Origin: Trematomus loennbergii
Taxonomy: Eukaryota > Chordata > Actinopteri > Perciformes > Nototheniidae
Direction of reading: 5' to 3'
Assembly (NCBI GenBank): GCA_012861695.1
Contig: JAAOOA010000060.1
Location: 6,174,683-6,238,682 of the forward strand
Length of the DNA: 64,000 nt
Shown: piece after piece, positions 22,240 to 33,205 of the stretch
Layout of the letters: each line of letters begins with the position of its first letter
How positions within the stretch are numbered: position 1 is the first letter of the stretch
Position numbers and translations under genes: made by a program
Notes under the pieces: model-generated
Seen by the model: the letters and a program-made list of their open reading frames with translations, nothing else
Told to the model about the DNA's origin: nothing
Database searches by the model: none

Positions 22240-23154
22240 ACAACATCTGTCATACAAGTTTTGATCTGATGATGGCACGACAGGAAAAGTCCAAGGATCA
22301 CTAAAGATCGACAAGATTTGACCCCCGGGGACAATAAGTGTACACATGTTGATCCATCTTTGACTATAGAGCCTTTTAGAACTTCTATTTCATATTTAAT
22401 CAAATGAATGGGCATGTTTCTGAGAACACGCAGATTACGTTGGCTCTCCTTAACCTAACTTTTCCCAGAGAAGTCTCATGCTTCTGATCTGGGAGCATTC
22501 ACAGTGGTCCTCTGTAGCCCAGGGGCCACATTCATTTGACAGTTCCTGCAGCCTTTTGTGCAGTCGGCAGAGAGTTGATGGACAGAAAACCCTGTGATAT
22601 CTGTCTTTTGCATTTTCATTTTTAATATCATCCGAGATGCATCTGGCTGTGACCGGATCTGCCGTCTCTGTCCATCTCAAGCCTCTCACGCCTCCTCTCC
22701 AACCAGTGTCCGACCTGTCTGCGGTGATGGTCATTAAAGCTGAGCCAGCGGTGCCAGTGGGCCTGCTGCTTCCCGGCCTGCGTCCCTGCTGCACCGCAGT
22801 GAGCTCTCTGGCCCGGAGCCGCTAACAAGCTGTGCATTCAGACAGTTGATGCTACAAATGGAGCTGTTCACTGGACCAACACCGGAGATTAACAACTGAA
22901 GCGTTGCGGAATCCCCCGGCTAGTGAGGGAGCGAGACCTCCCACCCTCTCCTGAGCCATTACTACGGCGGACTCGAATTACAGTACTCTCAGCTCAGAAA
23001 TCATGTTGTTATGTAGTTAAGTCTCATTTCACACCTTGTCTGCACTCTGTAATAAATAATGTACACCTAAGATGATTGTATATTCAGATTCACAGATTGG
23101 TATGTGCAAATACGTTTACATTTTTTGAATTTGTTTTGAATTCCTAACTGTTAC
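22240..23154. other. No gene recognised
   Basis: The longest frame (22450-22794, minus) overlaps another frame in a third reading and shows no recognisable domain. A GC-richer patch lies at 22620-22830. Confidence 0.45.
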
Positions 23155-24269
23155 TTAACCTGTTAAGCCCCAAGCCTGTTTTTCAGGTCTCAGGCTCGAT
23201 TCCCAGAACAAATGACTATATCTTTACTTCTAAAAGGGGTAAATTAATAATATTTTTTCTCAAAGCAATGATAAACCTTGAGTTGGATGTAAAGAAAAAT
23301 TCAGAATCAATATAGATGTTTTTTTTTTAAAGTAAATTCAGATTGAACATAGTAAAACATTTAAAATTATAGTTTCCGTCCAAAAAGAAAACCCATTACT
23401 TAGTGAAAACCACCCTTGAATGATGGGATAGTAGACAAAAAGCTTTAGGAATCCAAACTATAACATATAATTAGTACCCTGTATCAAGATTGATGCAAAA
23501 CAGTGAAATTTGACCTTTTTAGAGAGGTTTAGAAAAAGAAAACCACTTCTGGGGTCATTAGGGTGTATTTGCCATATCTCTGGAACCCATCGGTCGATTT
23601 TGATGATTGACACCACTTTTGAACCGTTAGAGCCAATAGAATCGAGGGGAAATTCCTAAAATCCATCTAAACATTACCATTGGTGAATGAGTGATGCGCA
23701 GCCAGCATGCCCAACCGTAAGCTCTCATACACTCTCGTCGCTCTCATTGCAGCTATATATGAAAACTACTCTTATTGACATAAATGTTATGATGGACTAT
23801 CAGTAATCATTTCAAAGTGAGACAGAGACATTGGATATACCTTCAGCAGCGTTTTTATGCTTTTTAATGCCATTGAACACAACTTTTGATCAGAAAACAG
23901 CAAAGGTAAGACGTATTTGCCGTTTTGGCCCCGTAAAGCTAAGTTGTGTTGTCTGGTTTCGCCTTCGCTGCTGCGAGTTTTGGTCGCACAGTGATGATAC
24001 TTATACCTCTGGAATCTGTGGAATTTCAGCTTTCATATGATATGTTTGTGCAGATCCGAGGAAGTATAACATATTTCTACCGTGAGTTATGTGCTAAGTG
24101 CGCTAGCACTCTTTCGCTTAGTGCTAATTCAGACGCTTGGCGTTAGACTTGTGTTTTGTTTCAGTAAAAATGGTTCATATCGTCAGTTAGCTTAGTTTCT
24201 TCCCGTTAAGTGGGTATGACACATTAATAGGTTGTTAAATGTTAAGAAGCCCTGAGACACAGTTTCGTG
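23155..24269 (+). mobile_element. piggyBac-like non-autonomous element, right end lost
   Basis: Left edge TTAA CCTGTTAAGCCCCAAGCC. It matches the 1443-2293 subfamily through AAGAAGCCCTGAGACACAGT and stops just short of the terminal GTAACAGGTTAA, so the last roughly 12 bases are lost or mutated. Confidence 0.82.
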
Positions 24270-24303
24270 AATATTGTTGTGTTAAGCCCCCGGGGGCGGG
24301 GGC

Positions 24304-24480
24304 ATGAGGATCTATTATGCTTTTTGGGGTTTTCTTCTTGTGTAGTCTGTTCTATACTGCAAATATAATATAAGGAATTATTATTATTATTATACGTCTG
24401 TGTGCATGTCAATGGTCTGCAAAGACTACAATTCCAAAGTCTTTGCTGACTTTGCAGAAGAGTTCCCCCCCCCCCTCTGC
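24304..24480 (+). repeat. Miniature element fragment (ATTATGC family), copy 1
   Basis: Shares GATCTATTATGCTTTTTGGG, then GTGCATGTCAATGGTCTGCA and CAAAGACTAC with fragments at 34371, 36153 and 50183. It contains an (ATT)n run near 24377. Non-coding; end boundaries are approximate. Confidence 0.6.
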
Positions 24481-24539
24481 CTGAAATGCCTTCATTGGAC
24501 TCCTTTGTTTACTTCAGTAACGTAGTGAGATCACCTATG

Positions 24540-25977
24540 TCACCTTACATTTTACCTTTAAAAGACTAAGAATATTCAGGCTGTAGCCTATACCATCAAT
24601 GAAACACATGAGCACATACCACAGTTTAAAGGGGACCTATCATGCAAAATGCACTTTTGTACGTCTTTTATACATGTATATGTGTCCCCGGTGTTCCAGG
24701 GAACTCACCAAGTGTCAGAAAACACAACCCTCTCTATTTTCCTCCATACCCAAATCTCTAAAAAAGGGGCTGCAACGGATCTGATACAGATTTGAACACT
24801 TCTATGTCGTCACAGAAGTGGCGCTACGGCTATTGGGCCAACTCTCCACCTATCAGGGGAATGTGGGGTTGGGCCACGGCCGGCCATTGCCGCTCGAAAG
24901 CGCTGGAGACGCTGTAGTACATATGCCAGGCCTGTAAGTGGCGCTGTAGTCTGCTACAAAAGCAGGGAAGAAGACTTCCCGCCCATAGTTACCATGGTTA
25001 CCCTTCTGTTTATTCTCCGCTGTGGCTTTTTTTCTCCCTCCCCGAGGCAAGCGTTTGCTCCCGCTGCTTTAATTCAATGCAATCCCTCCCCGTCGAGGCA
25101 AGCACTGTAATTCTCTCCGGTTAGTCCACCAGCAGATGACAAACACCCACCTCTCCGCCTCTTCCAAGGAACGAGGGGACCGTGCGGCAGAGTTTCAGTT
25201 TCTTTCGCCAGTCAAGATGTCCGTTAAAGTTTAAATCTTCCGGACAAAATTAGAAAAGTGCCGGTCAAAGGTCTTCTTTGTTATTTATTGAGCTTTAAAA
25301 CAAATGAATAACGAATCTATATAATAAAACACGGAGGACGGAGATCTCTTTTTCTCCCCCTCTTCTGACAGCCCAGCAGCTGATCAGAGCACGGCTCACC
25401 TCTCCTGCAGGGGGGCGTGGTCAGCAGAATCAGACCCGTAGACAGCAAACAGCACATAGAGCGAAATGAGGCATGGCTAAAATGCATGATCTGTTTGGTA
25501 TTTTGAAAAAAGAAACGTAAAAATATACCTTATATAGGTATGGCCCTACAATATATCATTTAAATATAGCATGATAGGTCCACTTTAAAAAAGCAGAAAT
25601 ACAATCTGAGCTAAAAGAAAATGCTCTGTTTTAGTTTAATGCAAACAGTTAAGCTCACACACTATTTTATGAACATATTGGTTCACCTACTGAATTAAAA
25701 AAATATCAAATAAACCAAGGAAAGTGAAAACCGAAAAGCACATTGAGGCAGTAGGCCTACAGAACAGTAAAGCTTACAAAGAAGAAATACAATATGATCC
25801 TTTTACAACAAACACAATATGCTCTAGTTCTTTAGTTACATTGTATCTCTGCTAGTAATCCCCAACTTTCAGAAATGTAGCAGTAATCTGTGTCAGTATG
25901 TAACTGTAATGACATACAGTTACCTTTTTTTGTATCCTGATAATCCCCTTATATGGTATCTGTTACTCCCCGAGCCT
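24540..25977 (-). mobile_element. GGGGAGTAACG-type DNA element, left copy of an inverted pair
   Basis: Read on minus it begins AGGCTCGGGGAGTAACAGAT at 25977 and continues with TTACTGCTACATTTC, GTTGGGGATTACTAGCAG and TTGTTGTAAAAGGATCA. All of these recur in plus orientation at 26431-27110. At 24626-25588 it is split by a TTAA element, after which homology resumes with GTATGTGCTCATGTGTTTCA. The outer end is truncated near 24540. No transposase frame. Confidence 0.78.
24626..25588. mobile_element. TTAA-flanked miniature element, 963 bp
   Basis: Left edge TTAA AGGGGACCTATCATGC; right edge GCATGATAGGTCCACT TTAA. The inverted ends are about 16-18 bp. Copies of the same family lie at 54259-54723 and 60732-61218. 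The right-hand partner of its host element (26431-27393) has the undisturbed site with a single TTAA, which proves the insertion and its 4-bp duplication. The terminal AGGGG and TTAA target suggest a Kolobok-type origin; piggyBac-type is the alternative. Confidence 0.88.
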
Positions 25978-26430
25978 GAGAAGGAGGGATACAAAGGAAC
26001 ATTCAAGATAAAGGGAACATGGAGCAAGGAAAGTAAAGAGGAAAATGATTGTCTGAGGGTCTGACACCATCACTGTTGAAGCTGATTTTCTCTTTTTCTC
26101 TCCTTGTCTGACTACATATCCAAAAATAACACACACACATAAACAACCCGGCACATAACCTTCCAGTTGAGAGAGAGCGTAGCCGGCTCACGGGGGAACA
26201 AACAGCGAGCTGCGTTCAGAGAATGAGCTCCTGATGGCTCGCTCCTATCAGCTGCTATAATCAATGGAGGCGTCAGGGAGAGCGGGCCACAGCTCTCAGG
26301 AGGAAATGAACCCACTTCAGACACCTGGCAAGTTCACAATAAAGAAACACAAATGACTTGTTAATTGCAAAGGCTTGGAATGCCAGAGAAAAGATCAAGT
26401 AGAAGAATTCAATAACCCTTTGAGGATAAA
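25978..26430. other. Spacer between the inverted element copies
   Basis: 453 bases without recognised features; short minus frames (25963-26324) have no domain. Confidence 0.5.
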
Positions 26431-27393
26431 AGGCTTGGGGAGTAACGGATTACATGTAACGGGATTAGTTACATGTGAGGTAGGCCCAGACCCTAGGGGT
26501 TTTAAATCTACTCTTAAAACACACTTCTTCTCCCTGGCCTTTTAGTCAGAGCGGAGCACGACTCCTGACTTTTCCCTGTGTTTTTTATATATCTGTTGTA
26601 ATTTATTGTCTTTTATTGTGATTGTAGTAATGTGTCTTTATGTGATTGTAGTATTTATTACATGTACAGCACTTTGGCCCGACCAAAAATCGCTTTTAAA
26701 TGTGCTTTATAAATAAACTTTGATTTGATTTGATTTGAGTATACTGTAGGTAGCTGAATTCCCCTACAGTTATAAAAGAAGACGTCATCATATTACTGCT
26801 ACATTTCAAAAGATTGGGGATTTCTAGCAGGATTATAGTGTTACTATAAAAACGAAAAAGAGCATAGTGTGTTTGTTGTAAAAGGATCAGATTTGATTTC
26901 TTCTTTGTAAAATGTACTGTTCTGCAATACTTTAAGTGTAAATCTATACGCCTACTGCCTGAATCTGCTTTATGGTTTTCCTGTATGGATTGAACTAAAA
27001 CAGAGCATTTTCTGTAAACTCAGATTTGATTTCTGCTTTTTTTAACAGTAGTATGTGCTCATGTGTTTCATTTTTGGTGTAGCCTGAATAGGCTTCATGA
27101 AAGGCAGGTTTTCCTATAGATAAAATATCTGAGCAGAGACACATTTTTGATACTAAATATATTTTTTTGTGAGGTAAAATGTTTATGTTGTCTTAACCTA
27201 AAGTAAAAAACTTCTTGATATTTATTTTCACTCGTATTGTTTTGGTTTGCATTTGATAGAGGTTGTCCAAAAGTAACAGAGAGTAATCAGGTTACATTAC
27301 TTTTATATTTTGATTCTCATATTAGGTTACTGATAACATTTATTTTACAGGTGACTAGCAATTACATTTGTTATGTAACGCCGCCCAACTCTG
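26431..27393 (+). mobile_element. GGGGAGTAACG-type DNA element, right copy of an inverted pair
   Basis: Begins AGGCTTGGGGAGTAACGGAT and ends TAACGCCGCCCAACTCTG, i.e. imperfect inverted ends (reverse complement of the right end: CAGAGTTGGGCGGCGTTA). The internal part matches the inverted copy at 24540-25977. A LINE tail (26476-26738) is inserted near its left end. The copy preserves the unoccupied TTAA site (GCTTTTTTTAACAGTAG, near 27041) that is filled in the left copy. No transposase frame. Confidence 0.75.
26476..26738 (+). mobile_element. CR1/L2-group LINE 3' end fragment with (TGATT)n tail
   Basis: Starts with a remnant of the reverse-transcriptase C-terminus (AAATCTACTCTTAAAACACA and CTTCTCCCTGGCCTTTTAG). 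It ends with CAGCACTTTGGCCCGACC, GTGCTTTATAAATAAACTTT and three TGATT units, a typical 5'-truncated LINE 3' UTR. It lies inside the element at 26431-27393 and is therefore younger. Confidence 0.75.
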
Positions 27394-27907
27394 ATTTCAG
27401 GATATCCCTACCCCAATTAGAACAAAACAGATTGATGTTTTTTCATCACATCAAAACCTCTAGTTTATAAAATTGATGGTTGTGTAAAAACAATTAACTG
27501 CAATATGTGTTTGTTTAGTTGATATTTGGATCCTCTCCATAACCAAAAATAGTTAAAATGTATAGGGATGGTGTCCACTTTATCATCTTTCTCTAGAAAT
27601 AATGATCAGAATGTCCCCAAATGTGGACTATATGTTCACAGACAGGCATGACATGCAATAAAGCAAAGATGTTATCAACACCTTTGTCCATCCTTGTCAT
27701 ATAGACTTAAAGATGGATGAATAATAGGCGGAAATGGAACAGGAAATTAAAAATCCGAAAGGTACTTCTCTGTCAAAGGTACTTCTCTGTCATTATTAAA
27801 CCCAAACATTTAATTTATACATCCCAAAGACTGTTATTGTGTAATAAAAGCAGGGGGAAAGTGCCCAGTGCAATATGCATCATCTATTTCACAGAGCAGT
27901 CCATGTT
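27394..27907. other. No gene recognised
   Basis: AT-rich DNA with no supported feature. Confidence 0.5.
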
Positions 27908-28205
27908 TATGTCCATTTAGCATGTTAATACATAAAAAGCGAACTTTTTAAATATTGTATTTATAGTGCTGAGACATAAGCACAATGAATGCTTTAATGG
28001 ACCTCTCTGTGTTATATGCCGTCTATAAGAGCCGTTTTCGTCCATTATAAGAGCAGTCCGCCTATAAGAGCAGTTTTTGTCCATTTAGCATTTTAATACA
28101 AAAATTGCTAACTGTTTCCATATTATATTAATAGTGCTGAGAGACATAAGCACTATGAATGCTTTGATGGACATCCCTGTGTTATGATATGCCTCCTATA
28201 AGTGC
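27908..28205 (+). repeat. Tandem duplication, period 168
   Basis: Unit 1 from about 27912 (TCCATTTAGCATGTTAATAC) and unit 2 from 28080 (TCCATTTAGCATTTTAATAC). Each contains AGTGCTGAGACATAAGCAC or AGTGCTGAGAGACATAAGCA, then GAATGCTTTAATGGAC or GAATGCTTTGATGGAC, then a CCTATAAGAG-like word. A G run follows at 28208. Confidence 0.85.
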
Positions 28206-30119
28206 ATGGGGGGGGGGGCCACACCAGGGGAGCTGCCAGGCATGTTTAAGTGTTAATGTGAAATAAATGTGCTGAATGTGCGGAGAGAAAGGTCTGAAAA
28301 AGATGCTTGCCTTGCCGTGACAACCTCAGATCGTTTCCATATCAACAAACAGGTGAGCTGTGATGCTGGGGAATAGAGCCGGCTCCGTAGATTTGTCCCC
28401 CCCCACCCCGTCTCACCGTAATGATTTCTCCCAGCGATAGAGGGTAACCTTGAGTACTCCGGGGGCCTCGCTCTGTACGATGAAGAGGACATGTCTCTGG
28501 TAAATTAAGCCCGTTTCTGCTCGCTGTTATTGTCATGTGAGCGTCACTTTGATGGCACCTCTCAGGATGCACGTTTTACTCTGAGTAGTGAACTCATGCA
28601 AGCTGTGTATGGATATTGAGATTTATTTCATGCCCTTGGTTGGAGATAAATAGCTGCAAGTGGGTAGCATTGTGTGGGAGTGTGTGTGTTTGTGGGAGGG
28701 TGGGGCTAAAGACCAAGATTAAGAGAAAACACAATAATGTGCTCTTATCCCTTTGTTATTAGAAAATACTGGCCTTCCCTCAATGACACATCCTCCTATG
28801 ACCTCACTCAGTGCAAATACTTGTATTTTAGACCAAGGCCCAGAATGAAAAACACATTTTGCTAATGCTTACTGCTTGTAGAAGACCTTACATTGTAATA
28901 AAGCTCATAGTTAGAGCTTGTTTCAGATTATTCACTATGTTTGTCCTCCTGGGTCCAACATTTTATGGTATTTCATTGTGTTTTTTTATTTGTTATGTAT
29001 TTTACACTATCTTGTCTTTTCATTGTTTTCTGGTAATTTAATTTATCTTTTAGCACTGTCATTCATGTTTGTTGATCTGTAAAACCCATTGAGGCAGACG
29101 TGTTTTGTGATATTAGGCTATGTAAATACACTTTTATTTGATTCTACTACTACTACTTTTACCCATAGTAAAACTACTTAAGAGGTCAAACTGTTTCTTA
29201 CTGGTCCCATGTTTTTATAATCATTTACTAAAAAAAGAAAACTGGAAGACATTCTTAAATTACATTCTACAAATCAGGAAACCCGTCCCAAACACATCAA
29301 ACCTTAAGCTGGGGATGCTAGAACAGTTATCATTTTGAAATAGGTGTGTGGAGATTAAAGGTTCTATAAACTTTTAATTTGTGAAGGGTGTTGAAAAAAT
29401 GACAACTAGAACAGTATATCAAGTGTAAAAGAACCTGCTGTTTGGAGAAATAAAAAATCTATGTAAACCTAAGTTGAGGAAGGTTGGCAAAGCATAACAA
29501 AGACAAGTATTGTTGCTCCATCCAGTTTTAATCAAGTATGTTTTTATGTTGTATTTGTCTGTTTAATGGGAAAAATAGGTGTCACCCCAGCTGCTGAGTC
29601 CGCTTCATATGTAGCATGAACTAACTTTTCTGTGTAAAAAATAAATAATCCCCTTCACCTGTCTAATTATTTCCTTCTTTCTTTTTTAAGGTAATACATT
29701 GAAATGTGTTGTGTCATGTCTTTACTTCCAGTGTTTGTGTTTTTTTTCCTGCTTTACTATCGTTTTTTCAACCCAGTTTAGCTTCAACCACGCCCATTTC
29801 CAAATAAGCGTAGCTCTGCGTGATTGCGTCATAGATTTATAAAGAGAACGTCCCCACGTTAACAATGCTGACACAGTCACGTCTACTGTAGCTTGGAAAA
29901 AAACGATATGGGCTATTTTTCAGCCAAATGTAAGCCATGGTGAAAAACATTACAGAGGTCTTGGGCAAAGTAACAAAGTACATACTGTACACTCAAATAC
30001 TGGCAACATATTGGTTGCATATTGTTATTTTCATCAATCTACTTTGTAGCGACAATAGCTGTCAAATTGACATGTCGTGGGATATACTGGGTTGGAAAAA
30101 CCATAGATGTGCCCCGCCC
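28206..30119. other. No gene recognised
   Basis: Mixed composition without domain, terminal repeat or RNA gene. Short frames at 28253-28492 and 28342-28572 (minus), and at 28859-29041, 29138-29338 and 29937-30122 (plus), are unsupported. Confidence 0.45.
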
Positions 30120-30484
30120 TGATCCGACCCACCTGTGTCTCATCACCTGCTGCCCTTGTGTTTTTGCCTGTCCTCTCCAGCTGTGACTTGTCGCTGTTAT
30201 TAGTCCTGTGAGCATATATCCCTGTCTTGCCTAGTGTTCTCTGTCGGTTCGTTTTTCATTGTGTGCCCCCCATGAATGTCCTACCTGTGTTCCTCAGTGT
30301 CATCCCGGATTGTTCCTTGTTTTGTTTATTTTACTAAGCTTTTTATGTCATTGCCTGGTTCTATTTGTGTTTTTTCAGTTTTTCCAATCAGCTTTAGTTC
30401 AATAAAGCTTAATTTAGTTTTTGTTATACCTGCCTCCATTGTATTTACTGCATTTGGGTACACTCCCCACTCCCCACTGTGAAA
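30120..30484 (+). repeat. Possible solo-LTR-like 3' end, copy 2
   Basis: Poly(A) signal AATAAAGCTT at 30401-30410, then GTTATACCTGCCTCC and GCATTTGGGT. Pairs with 585-885. LTR identity is inferred from layout only. Confidence 0.42.
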
Positions 30485-30485
30485 C

Positions 30486-30690
30486 GAGCAGCATGTGGAC
30501 TTTGCTCCGCATCAGCCAATCGGCAGGCTACTCCCTCACTGTGATTGGGACCCAGGTAACCCTCCAAAAATGACACCTGTTTGTTATTCTGGCTCCCAAA
30601 TGGTGGAACAAGCTCACCGTTGATCTCAGGAAAGCAGACATCTTCCATCTCAAACTGAAAACCTACTGCACCTTGGCCAATGAAAACATT
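30486..30690 (+). pseudogene. L2 LINE reverse-transcriptase C-terminal scrap
   Basis: Matches the last coding part of the L2 element at 37735-45471: ACTTTGCTCCGCATCAGCCA aligns with ACTCCGCTCTGCATCAGCCA at 45019. The frame then gives APKWWNKLTVDLRK (L2 at 45112: APKWWNELPIDIR). No 3' tail is present, so both ends are lost. Confidence 0.75.
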
Positions 30691-30862
30691 TAAATAAAAC
30701 TCACTACCGTACGTGACACATAGAAAGGTTTGTGTTAGTTAAAGCCACTACTTTGACTTTGTATCTTCATGGTTTATTGTTCCAGCTGAATGACATGCAT
30801 TGTAAATGTAATGTGGATACATTCATTATAGAATAGTAGGCATTGCACATGCCTACAGACAG

Positions 30863-31075
30863 GTGGGGAGAGCCTTCCCCACGGGGGTCCGTGCACACTC
30901 TACACAAGCCATGGCTGTGTCAACAGCCTTATTTAACGGCTGGAGGCTGAGTGTGGAGGACATATGCACGGCGGCGTCTTGGTTAACGTCAGGCCCCTTC
31001 ATAAAGTTTTATCTCTTGGACATGTCTGGCTCCTTTTCATCGTCTGTGCTTGCGGAGGCAACGCAGGACTGGTGA
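30863..31075 (+). pseudogene. DIRS tyrosine recombinase, C-terminal catalytic block
   Basis: The frame includes GVRAHSTQAMAVSTALFNGW, then LSVEDICTAASWL and FIKFYLLDMS, ending in a stop at 31075. The RAHS block corresponds to the catalytic H-x-x-R motif of this family. Here the position usually occupied by arginine is glutamine (HSTQ), which may be an inactivating change. FIKFYLL supplies the catalytic tyrosine. The rest of the protein is absent upstream, where a junction with unrelated DNA lies near 30850. This is a fragment, not a gene; the start codon given by the open frame is an artefact of the truncation. Confidence 0.82.
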
Positions 31076-31425
31076 GGAGGGAGGGGGGGCTGTGGGTCAG
31101 TGGGCATCTGACCCCCTCCCCGGGCGTAATGCGCTTACGTTTTCCCTGGGCCCCCGGCCCCGGGGGACGTGACGCGCACATGGGCCCATAGGGGCTGGAG
31201 GACTCTTTAGGGCAGGAGGGGGGAGTCCTCCACGTCATAGCACACCTCCGCGGGTTAAGCGCATCAGGGCTCTGTCAGCCGCAGCCTCTTTTCTCTCCAC
31301 GGTTACGACCGAGGGAGAGGTGAGTGAGGCGCAGCGGCTGCTAACCAGAAAGCCGGTCAGAAACAGTGAGATGGAACAGTGTTTTTGTGGGACGACAGCG
31401 CGTGTATACAGCCTGTGAGAGATAC

Positions 31426-31480
31426 AACGAGGGGTTACGTATGGTAACCCTTGTTATATAAACACAGGCGGAGCCCTCTA
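31426..31480 (+). repeat. 55-bp inverted repeat, left arm
   Basis: Starts AACGAGGGGTTACGTATGGT and ends GGCGGAGCCCTCTA. Exact reverse complement of 31675-31729. Part of the DIRS 3' end. Confidence 0.95.
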
Positions 31481-31674
31481 CTCAGGGGCCCTGTCTGTCC
31501 TATGCTGCTTGCTGAAGAGAAGTAAAGGATGACAGTAAAGAGGCGAGGCCTCCTTTTATGCGGTGAGATGCACGCGCATTCAGGTAGGCCCGCCCCGGGG
31601 CCGACTACGTCTAGAAAGTCTCAGTGGATGAATGCTTGCATGATAGGATCGAGGGGAGTACCCATAGAGTCCAG

Positions 31675-31729
31675 TAGAGGGCTCCGCCTGTGTTTATATA
31701 ACAAGGGTTACCATACGTAACCCCTCGTT
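31675..31729 (-). repeat. 55-bp inverted repeat, right arm
   Basis: Starts TAGAGGGCTCCGCC and ends ACGTAACCCCTCGTT. Exact reverse complement of the left arm, separated from it by 194 bases. Confidence 0.95.
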
Positions 31730-31735
31730 TTTCCT

Positions 31736-32576
31736 GTTCACGCCGCAGTGGAGCCGGCTCTTTTCCCCGACAACCGGTTCTTACCAAGCTTGAAAAAATG
31801 TCGGTCTAGAGGCAAGAACCGCATACGTCACGCTGAGCTAACAGTTTATGGAGAGTACGGCAAATACAAGTTGAAACAAGCAGTAGCGCTGAGCAAAGTG
31901 ACTAGAACGCAACCACACACTTATAAAAAAAAAAACGTTATAAAGTCAGGCAACACTAACCAGGCTTCGTGTGATTCTGTTTATTTGTACCTTACTTTGA
32001 CCATCCGTTCTCTGTTATTGATCATTGTGGAGAGCAGGCAGACGTTTTGTTTTGTATTATAGCAGCTATCGGATGGAATCAATACATGGGCTGCACAGGT
32101 TGTCATGTCCGACTATCACAAGTAGAATCATAATGAAAAATACGCTGGTAAAATGTGCCTGTAGAAAAACGGCTTATGCCACAATAGGATAGCAACAACA
32201 AGTAGTCAAGATAGTCAGTTTAGCTTCGGTTGCTATGCTAACATCACCCATTTTATACCAGAGAAACTTTCATGACAGCGTTGTGATGCCAAACAGCGTC
32301 AATGAATACTTTAAAGCGGCCGCTGCTGTGAGTTAACGGGAGAATAAACTCCCGTGGAAGAGCAGCACTGCAGCGGTCAGTAAATGCCGCTGAAACACAT
32401 TAATAAACAATGAACCACGGCACTCTGGAGAAAAGTATAAGGTTGGAGAAGTCGTTATTTAATTTAATCTGGCTTAGTATGATTAAAAGCAACAAGATCA
32501 TCGATCCGACGCACGCAGTCCCCCATTGTGGTTGTTGAGCTAGAACGGGAGCTGCGTTGGTGTGAAAGGGGCAATA
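31736..32576. other. No gene recognised
   Basis: The plus frame 31748-32062 has no recognisable domain. A small hairpin (ACGGGAG / CTCCCGT, 32336-32355) has AATAAA in its loop. Confidence 0.45.
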
Positions 32577-33036
32577 GACTATGGCAGTGACTTGTGTGTG
32601 TGACTGACTCAAGCTTGCGTCTCGTCATTCTGATAGCTCCGCCCCTTCGCTCCAACCCCCCTCCCTCCAAACCCCCCTCCCCCACATCTACAGGTGAAAA
32701 TTACTTTAGCGACACATTCATCGCAAGAAGTGTAGCAAAAGTCAAGGCCGCAGATTCGTCGATTTATACTGCCACAGAGCAGATTCGTGAAGTTGTAATG
32801 ACTGATTTGAGAGGTTGTAATAACCAAGTTGCAGTTGTAATTGAAAATATATTTAAAAAATAGTGAACATTTCATCACTAAGTTCATTTTTTTTCTGTGA
32901 CTTCAAATTTGGTTCACAGATACGTGGATATTTTATACAAGTGTAAATATATGCACACAAGCTCAGATTTCTTTTCTGCAAGTGCTCACATCAGGTTTTA
33001 CAAGCTCTCGCATTTTGCACCATATCTACCTTCATA
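32577..33036 (-). repeat. Unassigned dispersed repeat family X, copy 2
   Basis: Matches 16907-17390 nearly end to end, with small indels. It ends at CTACCTTCATA where copy 1 continues into its second portion. Orientation follows that used for copy 1. Confidence 0.72.
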
Positions 33037-33039
33037 ATA

Positions 33040-33205
33040 TGTAATTTATTCAATTTAAGCTTGTTTTATTTGTATTCTCTTTTAATTACTGTTTTAATTC
33101 AATTAAATGTCATTTTATGATATTTCTGCACTATATCTTTATGCTTTTTGTAAAGCACTTTGAATTGTCTTGTGTAGAAATGTGTTATAAAATCCAACTT
33201 GCCCT
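33040..33205 (+). repeat. LINE-like 3' tail fragment
   Basis: Contains TTTTTGTAAAGCACTTTGAA, then GTCTTGTGTAGAAATGTG and a final AACTTGCC-like word, as at the 3' ends of several fish LINEs. No coding part is present. Confidence 0.5.

Larger units (their letters stand above)
30850..31735 (+). mobile_element. DIRS-type retrotransposon, 3' end
   Basis: Begins in the tyrosine-recombinase C-terminus (30863-31075), continues through GC-rich non-coding DNA, and ends in a 55-bp perfect inverted repeat pair (31426-31480 and 31675-31729). The 5' portion is missing. It is in the opposite orientation to the copy at 17618-20830. DIRS elements end in inverted repeats plus an internal complementary region used to make the circular intermediate; this hairpin structure fits that end. 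Confidence 0.8.

Noticed and set aside
22450..22794. 114-codon minus frame in a GC-richer patch
   Set aside because: Overlaps other open frames and has no recognisable motif.
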